Assembly: GCA_017483945.1 (NCBI GenBank)
Contig: JAFUUE010000059.1
Location: 1 to 39,750 of the forward strand
Direction: 5' to 3'
Origin: Paludibacteraceae bacterium
GTDB lineage: Bacteria; Bacteroidota; Bacteroidia; Bacteroidales; Paludibacteraceae
DNA length: 39,750 nucleotides
This document shows positions 1-7,377 of the stretch, piece after piece. The notes under the pieces were generated by a model that worked only from the letters and a program-made list of their open reading frames with translations, was not told the DNA's origin and made no database searches. A program made the translations under genes and the position numbers. Each line of letters starts with the position of its first letter. Position 1 is the first letter of the stretch.

Positions 1-141
1 TCACACTATTCGAGATGGTGATGGAGGTTAGACTGCTGCAACCATAGAAAGCCTCATATCCAATACTTGTCACACTATTCGAGATGGTGATGGAGGTTAG
101 ACTGCTGCAACCACAGAAAGCCCCGCCTCCAATGCTTGTCA
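1..141. repeat. Terminal direct repeat, left copy (identical to 39610-39750)
   Basis: Bases 1-141 and 39610-39750 are identical by direct reading. The repeat covers about two 69-bp leucine-rich-repeat units. A 141-base terminal identity is what a de Bruijn assembler leaves when it closes a contig on a k-mer of that length. Confidence 0.97.
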
Positions 142-1137
142 CACTATTTGGGATGGTGACAGAGGTTAGACTGTTACAGCCCCTAAAAGCACACCATCCT
201 ATGCTTGTCACACTATTCGGGATGGTGATGGAGGTTAGACTGCTGCAACCATCGAAAGCACTTTCTTCAATGCTGGTTACACCATTCGGGATAGTATGGG
301 ATGATGCTTGTTTACCTACTGGATATTGCAGCAAGGTTGTCATATCCTTATTGAACAGCACACCGTTCAAAGAACAATAATTTAGATTCGTAGTCATCAC
401 ATCAATAGAGGTTAGACTACTGCAACCAATGAACGGACTAAGTCCAATGTTCGTCACACTATTCGGGATGGTGATAGAGGTTAGACCGCTGCAACCAGAG
501 AAAGCAGACCTTCCAATGCCTGTCACACTATTCGGGATGGTGATGGAGGTTAGACTGCTGCAACCATCGAAAGCAAAGTGTCCAATACTCGTGACGCTAT
601 TCGGGATGGTGATGGAGGTTAGACTGCTGCAACCATCGAAAGCATAATCTCCAATGCTTGTTACACTATTCGGGATAGTGACAGAGGTCAAACTGCTGCA
701 ATCAGAGAAAGCATAATCTCCAATGCTTGTTACACTATTCGGGATAGTGACAGAGGTCAGACTGGTACAACGTGCAAAGGTACTACGTCCAATGCTTGTT
801 ACGCGATTCGGTATGGTGATAAAAGTCAGACTGCTGCAATCAGAGAAAGCATAATCTCCAATGCTTGTTACACTATTCGGGATAGTGACAGAGGTCAAAC
901 TGCTGCAATCAGAGAAAGTATACCATCCAATGCTTGCCACACTATTTGGGATAGTGACAGAGGTCAAACTGCTGCAATGAGAGAAAGCACTGCTTCCTAT
1001 GCTTGTCACACTATTCGGGATAGTAATGGAGGTCAAACTGCTGCAATTAGAGAAAGCACTGCCTCCTATGCTTGTCACACTATTCGGGATAGTGATGGAG
1101 GTCAGACGGCGGCGACTTAGAAAAGCCTCATTTCCAA
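1..1137 (-). repeat. 69-bp leucine-rich-repeat coding array
   Basis: Tandem 69-bp (23-codon) units run to the left edge, interrupted once around 295-430. Several units are nearly identical at DNA level: those around 650-720, 720-760 and 835-900 all encode SIGDYAF followed by SDCSS or DGCSS. Such arrays can change copy number by recombination and are hard to assemble from short reads. The array resumes at about 39480-39750. Confidence 0.9.
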
Positions 1138-1351
1138 TGCTTGTCACACTATAGGTTGTGCCATTATAGGACACGGAGGCTGGAATGTTGATGGATGAGA
1201 AGGTGTATGGAGCCGATAAATTGCTAATTACAGCTACTTCGTTTGTCTTATCTTGTAAGATACTGTAGCAAAGGTCGCCGGATTGAAAATCGTAGGACCA
1301 AAGAGCAAGGGAGCACAGGAGTAGCGCTGTGGCAAAGAGGAGGCGTCTCAT
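1..1351 (-). CDS. BspA-like leucine-rich-repeat surface protein, N-terminal part (runs off left edge)
   Basis: Translation from the ATG at 1351-1349 gives a signal peptide ([17 protein letters not shown], cleaved near W18-S19), a short non-repeat region, then about 15 leucine-rich repeats of 23 residues with the core [14 protein letters not shown] and an AF..CSS ending, the LRR_5/BspA type. Around 295-430 one repeat carries an insert containing NGVLFNKD and LLQYP, a variation often seen in BspA proteins. The reading frame is open to base 1. BspA-type proteins are secreted or surface proteins linked to adhesion; that role here is inferred from the family. The gene lies 48 bp downstream of the WG-repeat lipoprotein on the same strand, so the two may share a transcript. 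The frame continues exactly into the piece at 37940-39750 if the identical window ends are joined. Confidence 0.85.
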   Translation of the reverse strand, partial: MRRLLFATALLLCSLALWSYDFQSGDLCYSILQDKTNEVAVISNLSAPYTFSSINIPASVSYNGTTYSVTSIGNEAFLSRRRLTSITIPNSVTSIGGSAFSNCSSLTSITIPNSVTSIGSSAFSHCSSLTSVTIPNSVASIGWYTFSDCSSLTSVTIPNSVTSIGDYAFSDCSSLTFITIPNRVTSIGRSTFARCTSLTSVTIPNSVTSIGDYAFSDCSSLTSVTIPNSVTSIGDYAFDGCSSLTSITIPNSVTSIGHFAFDGCSSLTSITIPNSVTGIGRSAFSGCSGLTSITIPNSVTNIGLSPFIGCSSLTSIDVMTTNLNYCSLNGVLFNKDMTTLLQYPVGKQASSHTIPNGVTSIEESAFDGCSSLTSITIPNSVTSIGWCAFRGCNSLTSVTIPNSVTSIGGGAFCGCSSLTSITISNSVTSIGYEAFYGCSSLTSITISNSV

Positions 1352-1399
1352 AATGTGCTATATTAGATTATGTGTCAATTATTAGTTCTATTTCAGACA

Positions 1400-2503
1400 T
1401 TATTGCCCGAGCATGAAGTGGCGGGAGGCGCGATAGTTCGGCGAGATGGTTGAAGAAGAAGGCATAGAGAGGTTGCTGCCACCTTTCCAACTGAAGACGG
1501 GTGTACCTTGCGGGGTGATATAGCGGTATTCGGCATCCTCGCCGATGACGAGCAGCAATCCGTTGTGGCAGAGACTGACCGGATGCCAGCCTTCCGAGAG
1601 GTAGCAGACAATCTGCCCCTTGGTGTCGATGAGTTGATATTGGTCGTTAATCATCACCCAGGCATAGCCTTCGCTGAAGGGTTGTGCAAGGTCGTAGTTT
1701 GAGGGAATCTGCTCCTTGCCGTCGCGGTTGATGTAGCCATACTTGCTGCCGCTCAGGCAGTAGGGTGCGAGGCCGTTGTTGAGGAACTGCCCTACGGCGC
1801 GGAACAGTGGCGAGGTGAGTTGGGTGCCGTTGGTGCTCATCAGTCCGTACTTGTTCGACTCGCTGTAGAGGACACAGCCGTTGCCGATGCTTGTGAGTTG
1901 GTCATAGAGGGGCATGATGACCATCTTGCCGGAGGTGTTGATGGCGCCCATCTTGCCACCCTGCATGATGCAGGCGATGCCGTCTTCGAAGTCACCTGCC
2001 CACTCATAGACCGGTTGGATAACTTCGGTACCGCTCTTGTCGATATAGCCGAAGGTGCGGTCGGATTTGGAACGGCGGAAGGAGGCCAGACCTTCTTTGG
2101 ACATCTGTCCGAGGTGGGCATAGACGGCGGGGATAGCGTATGTCAGGCCATTGTTAATCATACCATAGTTGCCACTGAGGCTGACCACGGCATACCCGTA
2201 GTAGAAGTCATCCACACTGTCGAAGGTGACCTGCTGGAGGTCGCCCTTGGTGTTGATGTAGTAGTTCTTGCCGTTCAGATAGACTTTGGCATAGCCGCAG
2301 GAGAATGTGGCCGCCGCGTCATACTGGGGCTGGATGACCCATTCGCCGGCGGCGTTGATGTAGCCGTACTTCTGGTTAGCCGCCTGATAGGCAGGCCAGA
2401 GGCTTGTGGTGTCGGTGGTGGGGGTGACATCCTGTGAACAGCTGCCCAGACCGAGGGCCAGCACGATGCCGCAGAGCAGCGGCAGGAAAGAATGGTGTTT
2501 CAT
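1400..2503 (-). CDS. WG-repeat lipoprotein
   Basis: This 367-residue protein has an SPII signal (MKHHSFLPLL..., lipobox LGSC with C22), so it is predicted to be lipidated. The rest is about seven WG (beta) repeats with the pattern YGYIN..G..VI.P.YD.A..F..G.A.V, for example YGYINAAGEWVIQPQYD near residue 46 and FGYIDKSGTEVIQPVYE near 150. WG repeats (KWG/WG_beta_rep family) are common in secreted Bacteroidota proteins, and their ligand is generally unknown. The gene lies downstream of the candidate 6S-like RNA and 48 bp upstream of the BspA gene. I see no separate consensus promoter in the 80 bp before its start, so it may depend on read-through past the terminator at 2585-2614. I infer no precise function. 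Confidence 0.88.
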   Translation of the reverse strand: MKHHSFLPLLCGIVLALGLGSCSQDVTPTTDTTSLWPAYQAANQKYGYINAAGEWVIQPQYDAAATFSCGYAKVYLNGKNYYINTKGDLQQVTFDSVDDFYYGYAVVSLSGNYGMINNGLTYAIPAVYAHLGQMSKEGLASFRRSKSDRTFGYIDKSGTEVIQPVYEWAGDFEDGIACIMQGGKMGAINTSGKMVIMPLYDQLTSIGNGCVLYSESNKYGLMSTNGTQLTSPLFRAVGQFLNNGLAPYCLSGSKYGYINRDGKEQIPSNYDLAQPFSEGYAWVMINDQYQLIDTKGQIVCYLSEGWHPVSLCHNGLLLVIGEDAEYRYITPQGTPVFSWKGGSNLSMPSSSTISPNYRASRHFMLGQ

Positions 2504-2584
2504 TGTGTTGGTTGTTTTAGGTGTGAATATATAATAAGTAGTTTAATGGTCATCTTGTCGGCGAATCCACACCCATACACAAAC

Positions 2585-2614
2585 AAAAAGTGGACCCGAC
2601 GTCGTCGTTCCACT
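2585..2614 (-). terminator. Rho-independent terminator of the 6S-like RNA
   Basis: Read on the minus strand, AGTGGA (2614-2609) pairs with TCCACT (2594-2589), with an inner CGAC/GTCG stem, followed by TTTTT (2589-2585). Its 5' arm overlaps the closing stem of the long hairpin, so the two structures would compete. Confidence 0.75.
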
Positions 2615-2900
2615 CTTTGAGGCTCTCGCATTGCCCTTGTTGTATAGAACAAACAACGCAAAGCCCACAACGAATATACACATATTACTATACACCTAAT
2701 GTGCCTTCTACCCTTTTACAGACGGGTTGGCACAAGCATATAGACAATAGAAGGTCTATATTCATGTGGCATTTATCGTTGCAATGTCTGATACAACAAC
2801 TTGAAACTTGCGAGATTCCAAAGAGTCAGAACAGAGCGTTAATAAACGCCTTATATTATGTCCTCCTGTTTAGCGTCAGTGAGTGACGAGGTTGGTATTT
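2585..2900 (-). ncRNA. Long-hairpin non-coding RNA, 6S-like / Bacteroidales-1-like candidate
   Basis: A consensus promoter (2905-2937) and a terminator (2585-2614) bracket about 315 nt with no credible coding frame. Within it, 2832-2607 (226 nt) folds into one long irregular hairpin of nested stems. In window coordinates these are 2829-2832 with 2607-2610, 2819-2826 with 2612-2619, 2810-2815 with 2624-2629, 2791-2799 with 2637-2645, 2777-2781 with 2654-2658, 2757-2763 with 2672-2678, 2736-2743 with 2688-2695, 2729-2734 with 2700-2705, and 2724-2727 with 2710-2713. Internal loops separate the stems. A quasi-continuous hairpin of ~200 nt with an interior bubble is the hallmark of 6S RNA, which mimics an open promoter and binds RNA polymerase. 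The Bacteroidales-1 motif was described as promoter-to-terminator and 6S-like. Family assignment is inference; the fold and boundaries are read directly. Confidence 0.68.
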
Positions 2901-2904
2901 TGAA

Positions 2905-2937
2905 TGCAAAGGTACAACTTTATTTTAGATTGTGCAA
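2905..2937 (-). promoter_or_regulatory. Bacteroidota promoter of the 6S-like RNA
   Basis: On the minus strand, TTG (2937-2935) is followed after exactly 20 nt by TACCTTTG (2914-2907). This matches the -33/-7 consensus of the phylum and places the transcript start near 2900. Confidence 0.85.
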
Positions 2938-3063
2938 GAGGGAAAGTGTTTTTTTATAAGATGTACTGTTTGTACTGTCCATCAACGAATGTAATTTACC
3001 ACCACCCCCTCCCTCTCACTACACCTATGAGACGGCCTTGACCCACAAACGTAAATTATTTGC

Positions 3064-3211
3064 CTTGCACTTTTTGCACTTTCTGCACTTTCAACCATCT
3101 TCAACCATCTTAAACCATCTTAAACAACCTTAAACTATTTTGAACCATTTTGAACCATTTTGAACCACCTTCTACCACCTTAAAAGTGCAAATAGTGCAA
3201 AAAGTGCAAAG
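3064..3211. repeat. 10-bp tandem array flanked by a near-perfect inverted repeat
   Basis: Nine degenerate 10-bp units (type TCAACCATCT, drifting to TGAACCATTT and TCTACCACCT) fill 3091-3181. They are flanked by a 28-bp inverted repeat: the left arm 3064-3091 contains three GCACTTT-type units, and the right arm 3183-3211 contains three AGTGCAA-type units. Each arm is itself roughly 10-bp periodic. As RNA or single-stranded DNA this would form a long stem with a ~90-nt repetitive loop. Confidence 0.9.
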
Positions 3212-3251
3212 CGTTTTTCTTTCAATTGTGCCAAATCGCCTCGGCGTTTCG

Positions 3252-3291
3252 TTAGTGGTTCTTAGAGATTCTTAGTTGTCTTTAGTCGTTC
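3252..3291. repeat. 10-bp tandem array, TTAGNNNTTC type
   Basis: Four consecutive 10-bp units: TTAGTGGTTC, TTAGAGATTC, TTAGTTGTCT, TTAGTCGTTC. The period matches the neighbouring array but the sequence differs. Confidence 0.8.
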
Positions 3292-3446
3292 ACTGAGGCC
3301 CGCCAGTGTCCTGACTAAATCCCACGGGAAAATACGGGCGCTCCCTGTACCTCTCTTCCATAAAAAATGCTTTTCTAAATGGAAACTATATAGTATGAAA
3401 TACAGAAGTGCAATCTTTCGTGGGAGTATAGCGATGCGATGGCAGT

Positions 3447-4853
3447 CTAACGGTTTATCTCATAGATGGTGGCCTCGCCTCCGACGACCTTAATGCGGTT
3501 GTAGGGCGTGGTGGGGAAGACGAGGTTGGTCATTGCCCAAGCACCGTCGCCGTCGAAGGCCTCGATGGAGCAGCGGTCAAGGAAGAGATATACGGTGTAC
3601 GAAGGACGATGCACGAAGAGGGATGTGGTGGTGACACCGGGGAAGTCGGCTGAGAAAGAGTCGTCTCCGGCGGCTGTGCGGTCCATTGAGAACGTCTGGC
3701 GATGAACATCGAGTGTCATGGTGACTTTCTCGCCGAGGTTATTGGAGAGTGTGACGACTCCGGTCTCGTTCCCCGAGAAAGTCAGGCAGATGATACAAGC
3801 CTCGGTAGGACGGCTGACGGTTTTGCCTCGGATAGCCCATGTCTCGGGCGAAGGTTGTACGCATATACGGTAGTCGCCGGCGTCGTCGATATAGAGGGAG
3901 AGGTCACGTGCGATGGTGTTCTGGGAGCGGAAGGAGCCTGTGGGCACTTGTTGCGCATACTGCCAGTTGGACATCCATCCGAGCGACACGATGCGGTTGT
4001 CCGGGGCGTTATGGAAGGTGAAGGTCGAATAGTTATCGCGTCCGTAGTCGAGCCACTTGGTGTTGGTTGTCGGAGCATTCCGGACATCGTCACATTTGAA
4101 CTCCCGGCCGTCCCAGTCGCCGATGAAATACTGCGTGGCTGAACCGCCGAAGGGTCCGCCGGGATTGATGCTGACCAGGAGCACCCACCGCTCTCCCATA
4201 TGGATGAGTTCGGGACATTCCCATACACCTCCGTGGGCACCATATCCCTCGCCGAAGGAGGATAGGTAGGTCCAGTCCTTGAGGTCGGGCGAGGCATAGA
4301 AACGTATCTCCTGTTGGCAGGCGAGTGTCATGAGCCAGTGGTCGCCGTCGCGCGTCACCTTGGGGTCTCGGAAGTCGGCTATGTCGCCCATGAGAACCGG
4401 GTTACCCTCATATTTAGTGAAGGTCATCCCTCCATCGAGCGAGTAGGCAAGAGACTGGTTCTGACCGATATACTCGGACTGCGTATAGACCGCAACGACG
4501 GCGTTCGGTCCGAATCCGGCGGTGTTGTCGCGGTCGATGACCACGGAGCCGGAGAAGATAGTGCCGAGTGAGTCGGGCGCGAGAACGATGCCTCGGTGGT
4601 CCCAATGGATGAGATCTTTGGATGTCGCGTGTCCCCAATGCATAGGCCCCCAGACAGGTGCTTCGGGGTTATGCTGGTAATAGAGATGCCAGAGACCGGT
4701 CTGCTCGTCAAAGAACATACCGTTCGGGTCGTTCATCCAGTTCTGTGTCGGGGTGTGATGATATAGGGAGCGATAGGGTTCCGTTGCAGAGGGAGTGCAG
4801 GAGGCGAGGAGTGCCAGAGCACCAAGCAGGAGGCAGAGAGGGAAATGTTTCAT
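3447..4853 (-). CDS. GH32 fructan hydrolase lipoprotein (levanase/inulinase/sucrase type)
   Basis: This 468-residue enzyme is predicted to hydrolyse beta-fructosidic bonds in levan, inulin or sucrose. I chose the ATG at 4853 because it gives a clean SPII signal (MKHFPLCLLLGALALLASC, C19); an upstream in-frame ATG would add 22 residues that spoil it. The GH32 signatures are all present: WMNDPNG with nucleophile D42, RDP at 162-164 (transition-state stabiliser) and WECP with acid/base E212. The five-bladed propeller is followed by a C-terminal beta-sandwich (about 330-468). It is the last gene of the locus, 66 bp after the previous one. The hydrolysis mode (exo or endo, levan or inulin) cannot be told from these motifs. 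Being a lipoprotein, it sits in the periplasmic or outer-surface membrane leaflet rather than free in the periplasm. Confidence 0.92.
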   Translation of the reverse strand: MKHFPLCLLLGALALLASCTPSATEPYRSLYHHTPTQNWMNDPNGMFFDEQTGLWHLYYQHNPEAPVWGPMHWGHATSKDLIHWDHRGIVLAPDSLGTIFSGSVVIDRDNTAGFGPNAVVAVYTQSEYIGQNQSLAYSLDGGMTFTKYEGNPVLMGDIADFRDPKVTRDGDHWLMTLACQQEIRFYASPDLKDWTYLSSFGEGYGAHGGVWECPELIHMGERWVLLVSINPGGPFGGSATQYFIGDWDGREFKCDDVRNAPTTNTKWLDYGRDNYSTFTFHNAPDNRIVSLGWMSNWQYAQQVPTGSFRSQNTIARDLSLYIDDAGDYRICVQPSPETWAIRGKTVSRPTEACIICLTFSGNETGVVTLSNNLGEKVTMTLDVHRQTFSMDRTAAGDDSFSADFPGVTTTSLFVHRPSYTVYLFLDRCSIEAFDGDGAWAMTNLVFPTTPYNRIKVVGGEATIYEINR

Positions 4854-4919
4854 GGGATTATGCGTAAATATGAGTAAGCACAGACGGTAATCAGCCGCCT
4901 GTGCCCTATGGATAATCAA

Positions 4920-5768
4920 TTAGAGTGCTGTGCCGAGGGCGTTATAGCGAATACCGTTCTTAATGATGACAAGTTGACCGTTTTCGATAGTCTTGACAGC
5001 CTTTGCCTCTTGGCTTATTTGGTCGATAGCGGCAGGAGCGTCATTCAGAACAAGGACGATGTCGATTACGTTGAACGCACTGATGGATTCTTTATTGAAC
5101 TGAATCATCCAGTGACCTGCCTCGCTTACAGCCGTGCGCAAATCGTCCGTTAGCATAAGTTCTTTATAGCCTTCTCCATCCGTCATCGCCGTATGGTCTG
5201 CGAACTTGTCGGCAGGATCCCAGCCTTTGAGGAAATTGATTACATAGTCCGTTCCTATTGCTTCGGTGTAAAAACGGATAGCTTCTACCTTGCTAAAGTC
5301 CACGCCTGCGTACGCATCGCGATAGAGCTCGAGAGTACTCCACTCATCAGCCCAGAAGAAACCGGTCCAGACGGTGATGCCTTCTTTGAGAGTTTTGCCA
5401 TCGAGTAGTTCCACCTGAGTAACGTTGAAGTTAGCGCCGATGATTTCAAGACCGTGCAGCTTGAGGCTATCCACAGCAGCAACGGTAAGGAATTGCTCCA
5501 CGGCACCATTGCCATTAATCCATAAAGACTCGCGCGAGCCGGCAAGGTGGTCGAAATTAGCGTTCATCACCTTGAGCTCCAGACCATCGGTAGCGTCGGT
5601 GAAGGAAACAACGATTTTCTGTCCGGGTTGTGCAGCGGCAAACTGAGCTGCGGGGATTTGCAGACCACCTTCAGCCCATGATACATGTTTCGTTCCGGTC
5701 CAAAGATCCGTCGCGAACGCACTTGCGCCCATCATGAGGGCTGCAAGAAACAAGAAAGTTTTTTTCAT
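4920..5768 (-). CDS. Secreted two-domain protein of the fructan locus, possible glycan binder
   Basis: This 282-residue protein has a clear SPI signal peptide (MKKTFLFLAALMMGASAFA) and no lipobox. Two halves begin alike, LWTGTKHVSW near residue 22 and VWTGFFWADEW near 133, each followed by beta-rich sequence. This suggests two related beta-sandwich modules, and the repeated W-T-G and aromatic residues would fit carbohydrate binding. The last ~30 residues (KTIENGQLVIIKNGIRYNA) resemble the end of the BspA-like protein at 37940, a short C-terminal module widespread in secreted Bacteroidales proteins. It lies 15 bp after the GH32-like gene and 66 bp before the GH32 gene, within the operon. I do not recognise a named family; fructan binding is inferred from context only. 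Confidence 0.8.
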   Translation of the reverse strand: MKKTFLFLAALMMGASAFATDLWTGTKHVSWAEGGLQIPAAQFAAAQPGQKIVVSFTDATDGLELKVMNANFDHLAGSRESLWINGNGAVEQFLTVAAVDSLKLHGLEIIGANFNVTQVELLDGKTLKEGITVWTGFFWADEWSTLELYRDAYAGVDFSKVEAIRFYTEAIGTDYVINFLKGWDPADKFADHTAMTDGEGYKELMLTDDLRTAVSEAGHWMIQFNKESISAFNVIDIVLVLNDAPAAIDQISQEAKAVKTIENGQLVIIKNGIRYNALGTAL

Positions 5769-5783
5769 AATGATTAAAAGATA

Positions 5784-7373
5784 TTAATAGTTGGTTATTG
5801 TTAAATCAGAGATAGTGATTGTCCCGTTATAGGAGTTGACCGACCAGCAATTGTGCTGTATGCCATAGACGCGGTTGGTGTAGGCGACATTGTCGTTGAT
5901 ATAGAGCACCATGACCGAGTTGTCGGTATAGATGTCGATGTGGTAGGTGTTGTCCGCCGGTGTGTCAAAGATATAGCTGTCAATAGCTTCGATGAACCCT
6001 TTTCCCGCTGGTCCTTCTTCCTCAAAATTGATTTTGCGTTTGGTGGCATTCTCGGGATTGAGGATGAGCGTGTAGTATTTCTCGCTATCCGTCCCGCGGC
6101 AGAGTGAGATGCCGAACTTGTCGGTAGCCTCGGCGGTGGTGACGGTTAGCGAGATGTGATTATGGTAATCCAGACGGTTGAAGAGTGCATAACTGTTGGG
6201 CTCAAGTGTATAGGTACCGCCGGCAGCGGTCACGCCTGTCTCGCTCTGCGCCATGAGTCGAACCTCTTTGGTCGTAGTATATTTGCCTTCCATCCCCGGT
6301 ACCTCGCCGAGTGTGAGTGTACCGTCCTCATGCTGGATGAGGCGGTGTGCGACGAGTGAGCCTGCCCATTGTGGTTCTGAGCCGGAATTGGTCTTGGTGT
6401 TGTCGTTTCCCTCACGTGTCGGACACCAGCCCCAGATATACCGATTTGTACCATCGGAAGCAGTCTTGCCGGCATAGAATGCCCGGCTGTCAAGGAATCC
6501 CTCATGGTTGTCGGGCCATATACCGGCATCACCGGCCGTGCATGCTTTGAGTTCGGCGAGGGTGTGTCCCTTGAAGTACTGAACACGGCGAATGGCGCTA
6601 TGCATCTCGCTATAGACGAGGTACCACCAGTCGCCCATCTTGAACACATCAGGACATTCGTAGAAGCGGTCCCACATCATGGGCATGAAGATGCCGACAT
6701 GCGCCCATGCCTTGAGGTCGGAGGAGGTGAACTCCACGAGATTGCCTTTGCCGCCCACTTTGGTTGCGACAATCATGTGCCAGAGGTCATCTTCGTCGTT
6801 GAAGAAGACGAAGGGGTCACGGAAGTCGGTACTGCTGTAGGCATACTCCACGCCACGGAGCCGGAAGAGCGGGTCTTTGGTCCATGTCCGGAAGTCGGGT
6901 GAAGTGGCCGTCATGATGATTTGTGCATCTTCTCCGGCTTTAGGCTGGTCGCGATTGGCGGTGTAGAAGATATAGTAGAGCTTGTCTGCTTCATTATAGA
7001 CCACACATCCTGTTCCGAGTGCCGCATCCGCCTCCGCGCGGCTGCCGGTCGGCAGGACCTCGTTGAGTGGGGTATAGTTGGCGGCATCCCGGGTCTCCAC
7101 GCCCCAAATGGGGTGGTAGGTGCCCGGCATGTTGGGGCGGAACTCCTGGAGGTAGAGTACCTTGAAGTCCCTGTTGACCGGGTCGAAGAAGGGCATCGGG
7201 TCACCTATGTAGCCCGCAACGGGCTTGTAGTAGGTGGCGGATTGCTGCTCGTCCACCGAGGCGTAGTACTGAGTGGTGCCGTCCCAGTCTTTCTGCTCTA
7301 CGGGTATATTCTCTTGGCAAGCGGAGAACAGGGCCGCGCAAAGGGCTGTCAATATATAAAATGATTTTCTCAT
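5784..7373 (-). CDS. GH32-like fructanase lipoprotein with C-terminal beta-sandwich
   Basis: This 529-residue protein has an SPII signal (MRKSFYILTALCAALFSAC, C19) and an acidic stretch after the cysteine, which may favour surface exposure. The catalytic half has the GH32 layout in divergent form: GYIGDPMPFFD (nucleophile D58) instead of the classic NDPNG, an FRDPFVF block near residue 180, and FYECPDVF near 235 carrying the acid/base glutamate. The C-terminal ~200 residues form a separate beta-rich domain, as in the GH32/DUF4975 architecture of gut Bacteroidota. It starts 4 bp after the preceding lipoprotein gene ends, so the two are tightly coupled. All three catalytic acids are kept, so activity is likely. 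Its specificity may differ from that of the second GH32 enzyme at 3447; division of labour between them is inference. Confidence 0.88.
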   Translation of the reverse strand: MRKSFYILTALCAALFSACQENIPVEQKDWDGTTQYYASVDEQQSATYYKPVAGYIGDPMPFFDPVNRDFKVLYLQEFRPNMPGTYHPIWGVETRDAANYTPLNEVLPTGSRAEADAALGTGCVVYNEADKLYYIFYTANRDQPKAGEDAQIIMTATSPDFRTWTKDPLFRLRGVEYAYSSTDFRDPFVFFNDEDDLWHMIVATKVGGKGNLVEFTSSDLKAWAHVGIFMPMMWDRFYECPDVFKMGDWWYLVYSEMHSAIRRVQYFKGHTLAELKACTAGDAGIWPDNHEGFLDSRAFYAGKTASDGTNRYIWGWCPTREGNDNTKTNSGSEPQWAGSLVAHRLIQHEDGTLTLGEVPGMEGKYTTTKEVRLMAQSETGVTAAGGTYTLEPNSYALFNRLDYHNHISLTVTTAEATDKFGISLCRGTDSEKYYTLILNPENATKRKINFEEEGPAGKGFIEAIDSYIFDTPADNTYHIDIYTDNSVMVLYINDNVAYTNRVYGIQHNCWSVNSYNGTITISDLTITNY

Positions 7374-7377
7374 GGGA

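Larger units (their letters stand above)
2941..3446. other. Intergenic region without genes
   Basis: I find no credible gene here. It lies downstream of the last gene of the fructan locus and upstream of the 6S-like RNA promoter. It holds two arrays with a 10-bp period (3064-3211 and 3252-3291) and otherwise unremarkable sequence. Confidence 0.7.

Noticed and set aside
84-647. Plus-strand coding frames in the repeat region
   Set aside because: They are antisense images of the leucine-rich repeats, without start signals or domain similarity.
1-1137. CRISPR array
   Set aside because: The 69-bp periodicity is protein-coding: every unit translates to a leucine-rich repeat and there are no unique spacers.
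2590-2886. Small plus-strand protein gene
   Set aside because: It is the complement of the hairpin RNA, has no start signal or domain, and lies between a minus-strand promoter and terminator.
2585-2900. tmRNA, RNase P RNA or SRP RNA
   Set aside because: None of their conserved sequences (tRNA-like ends, GAGGAAAGTCC-type core, GGAAGGAAGCAG-type loop) is present.
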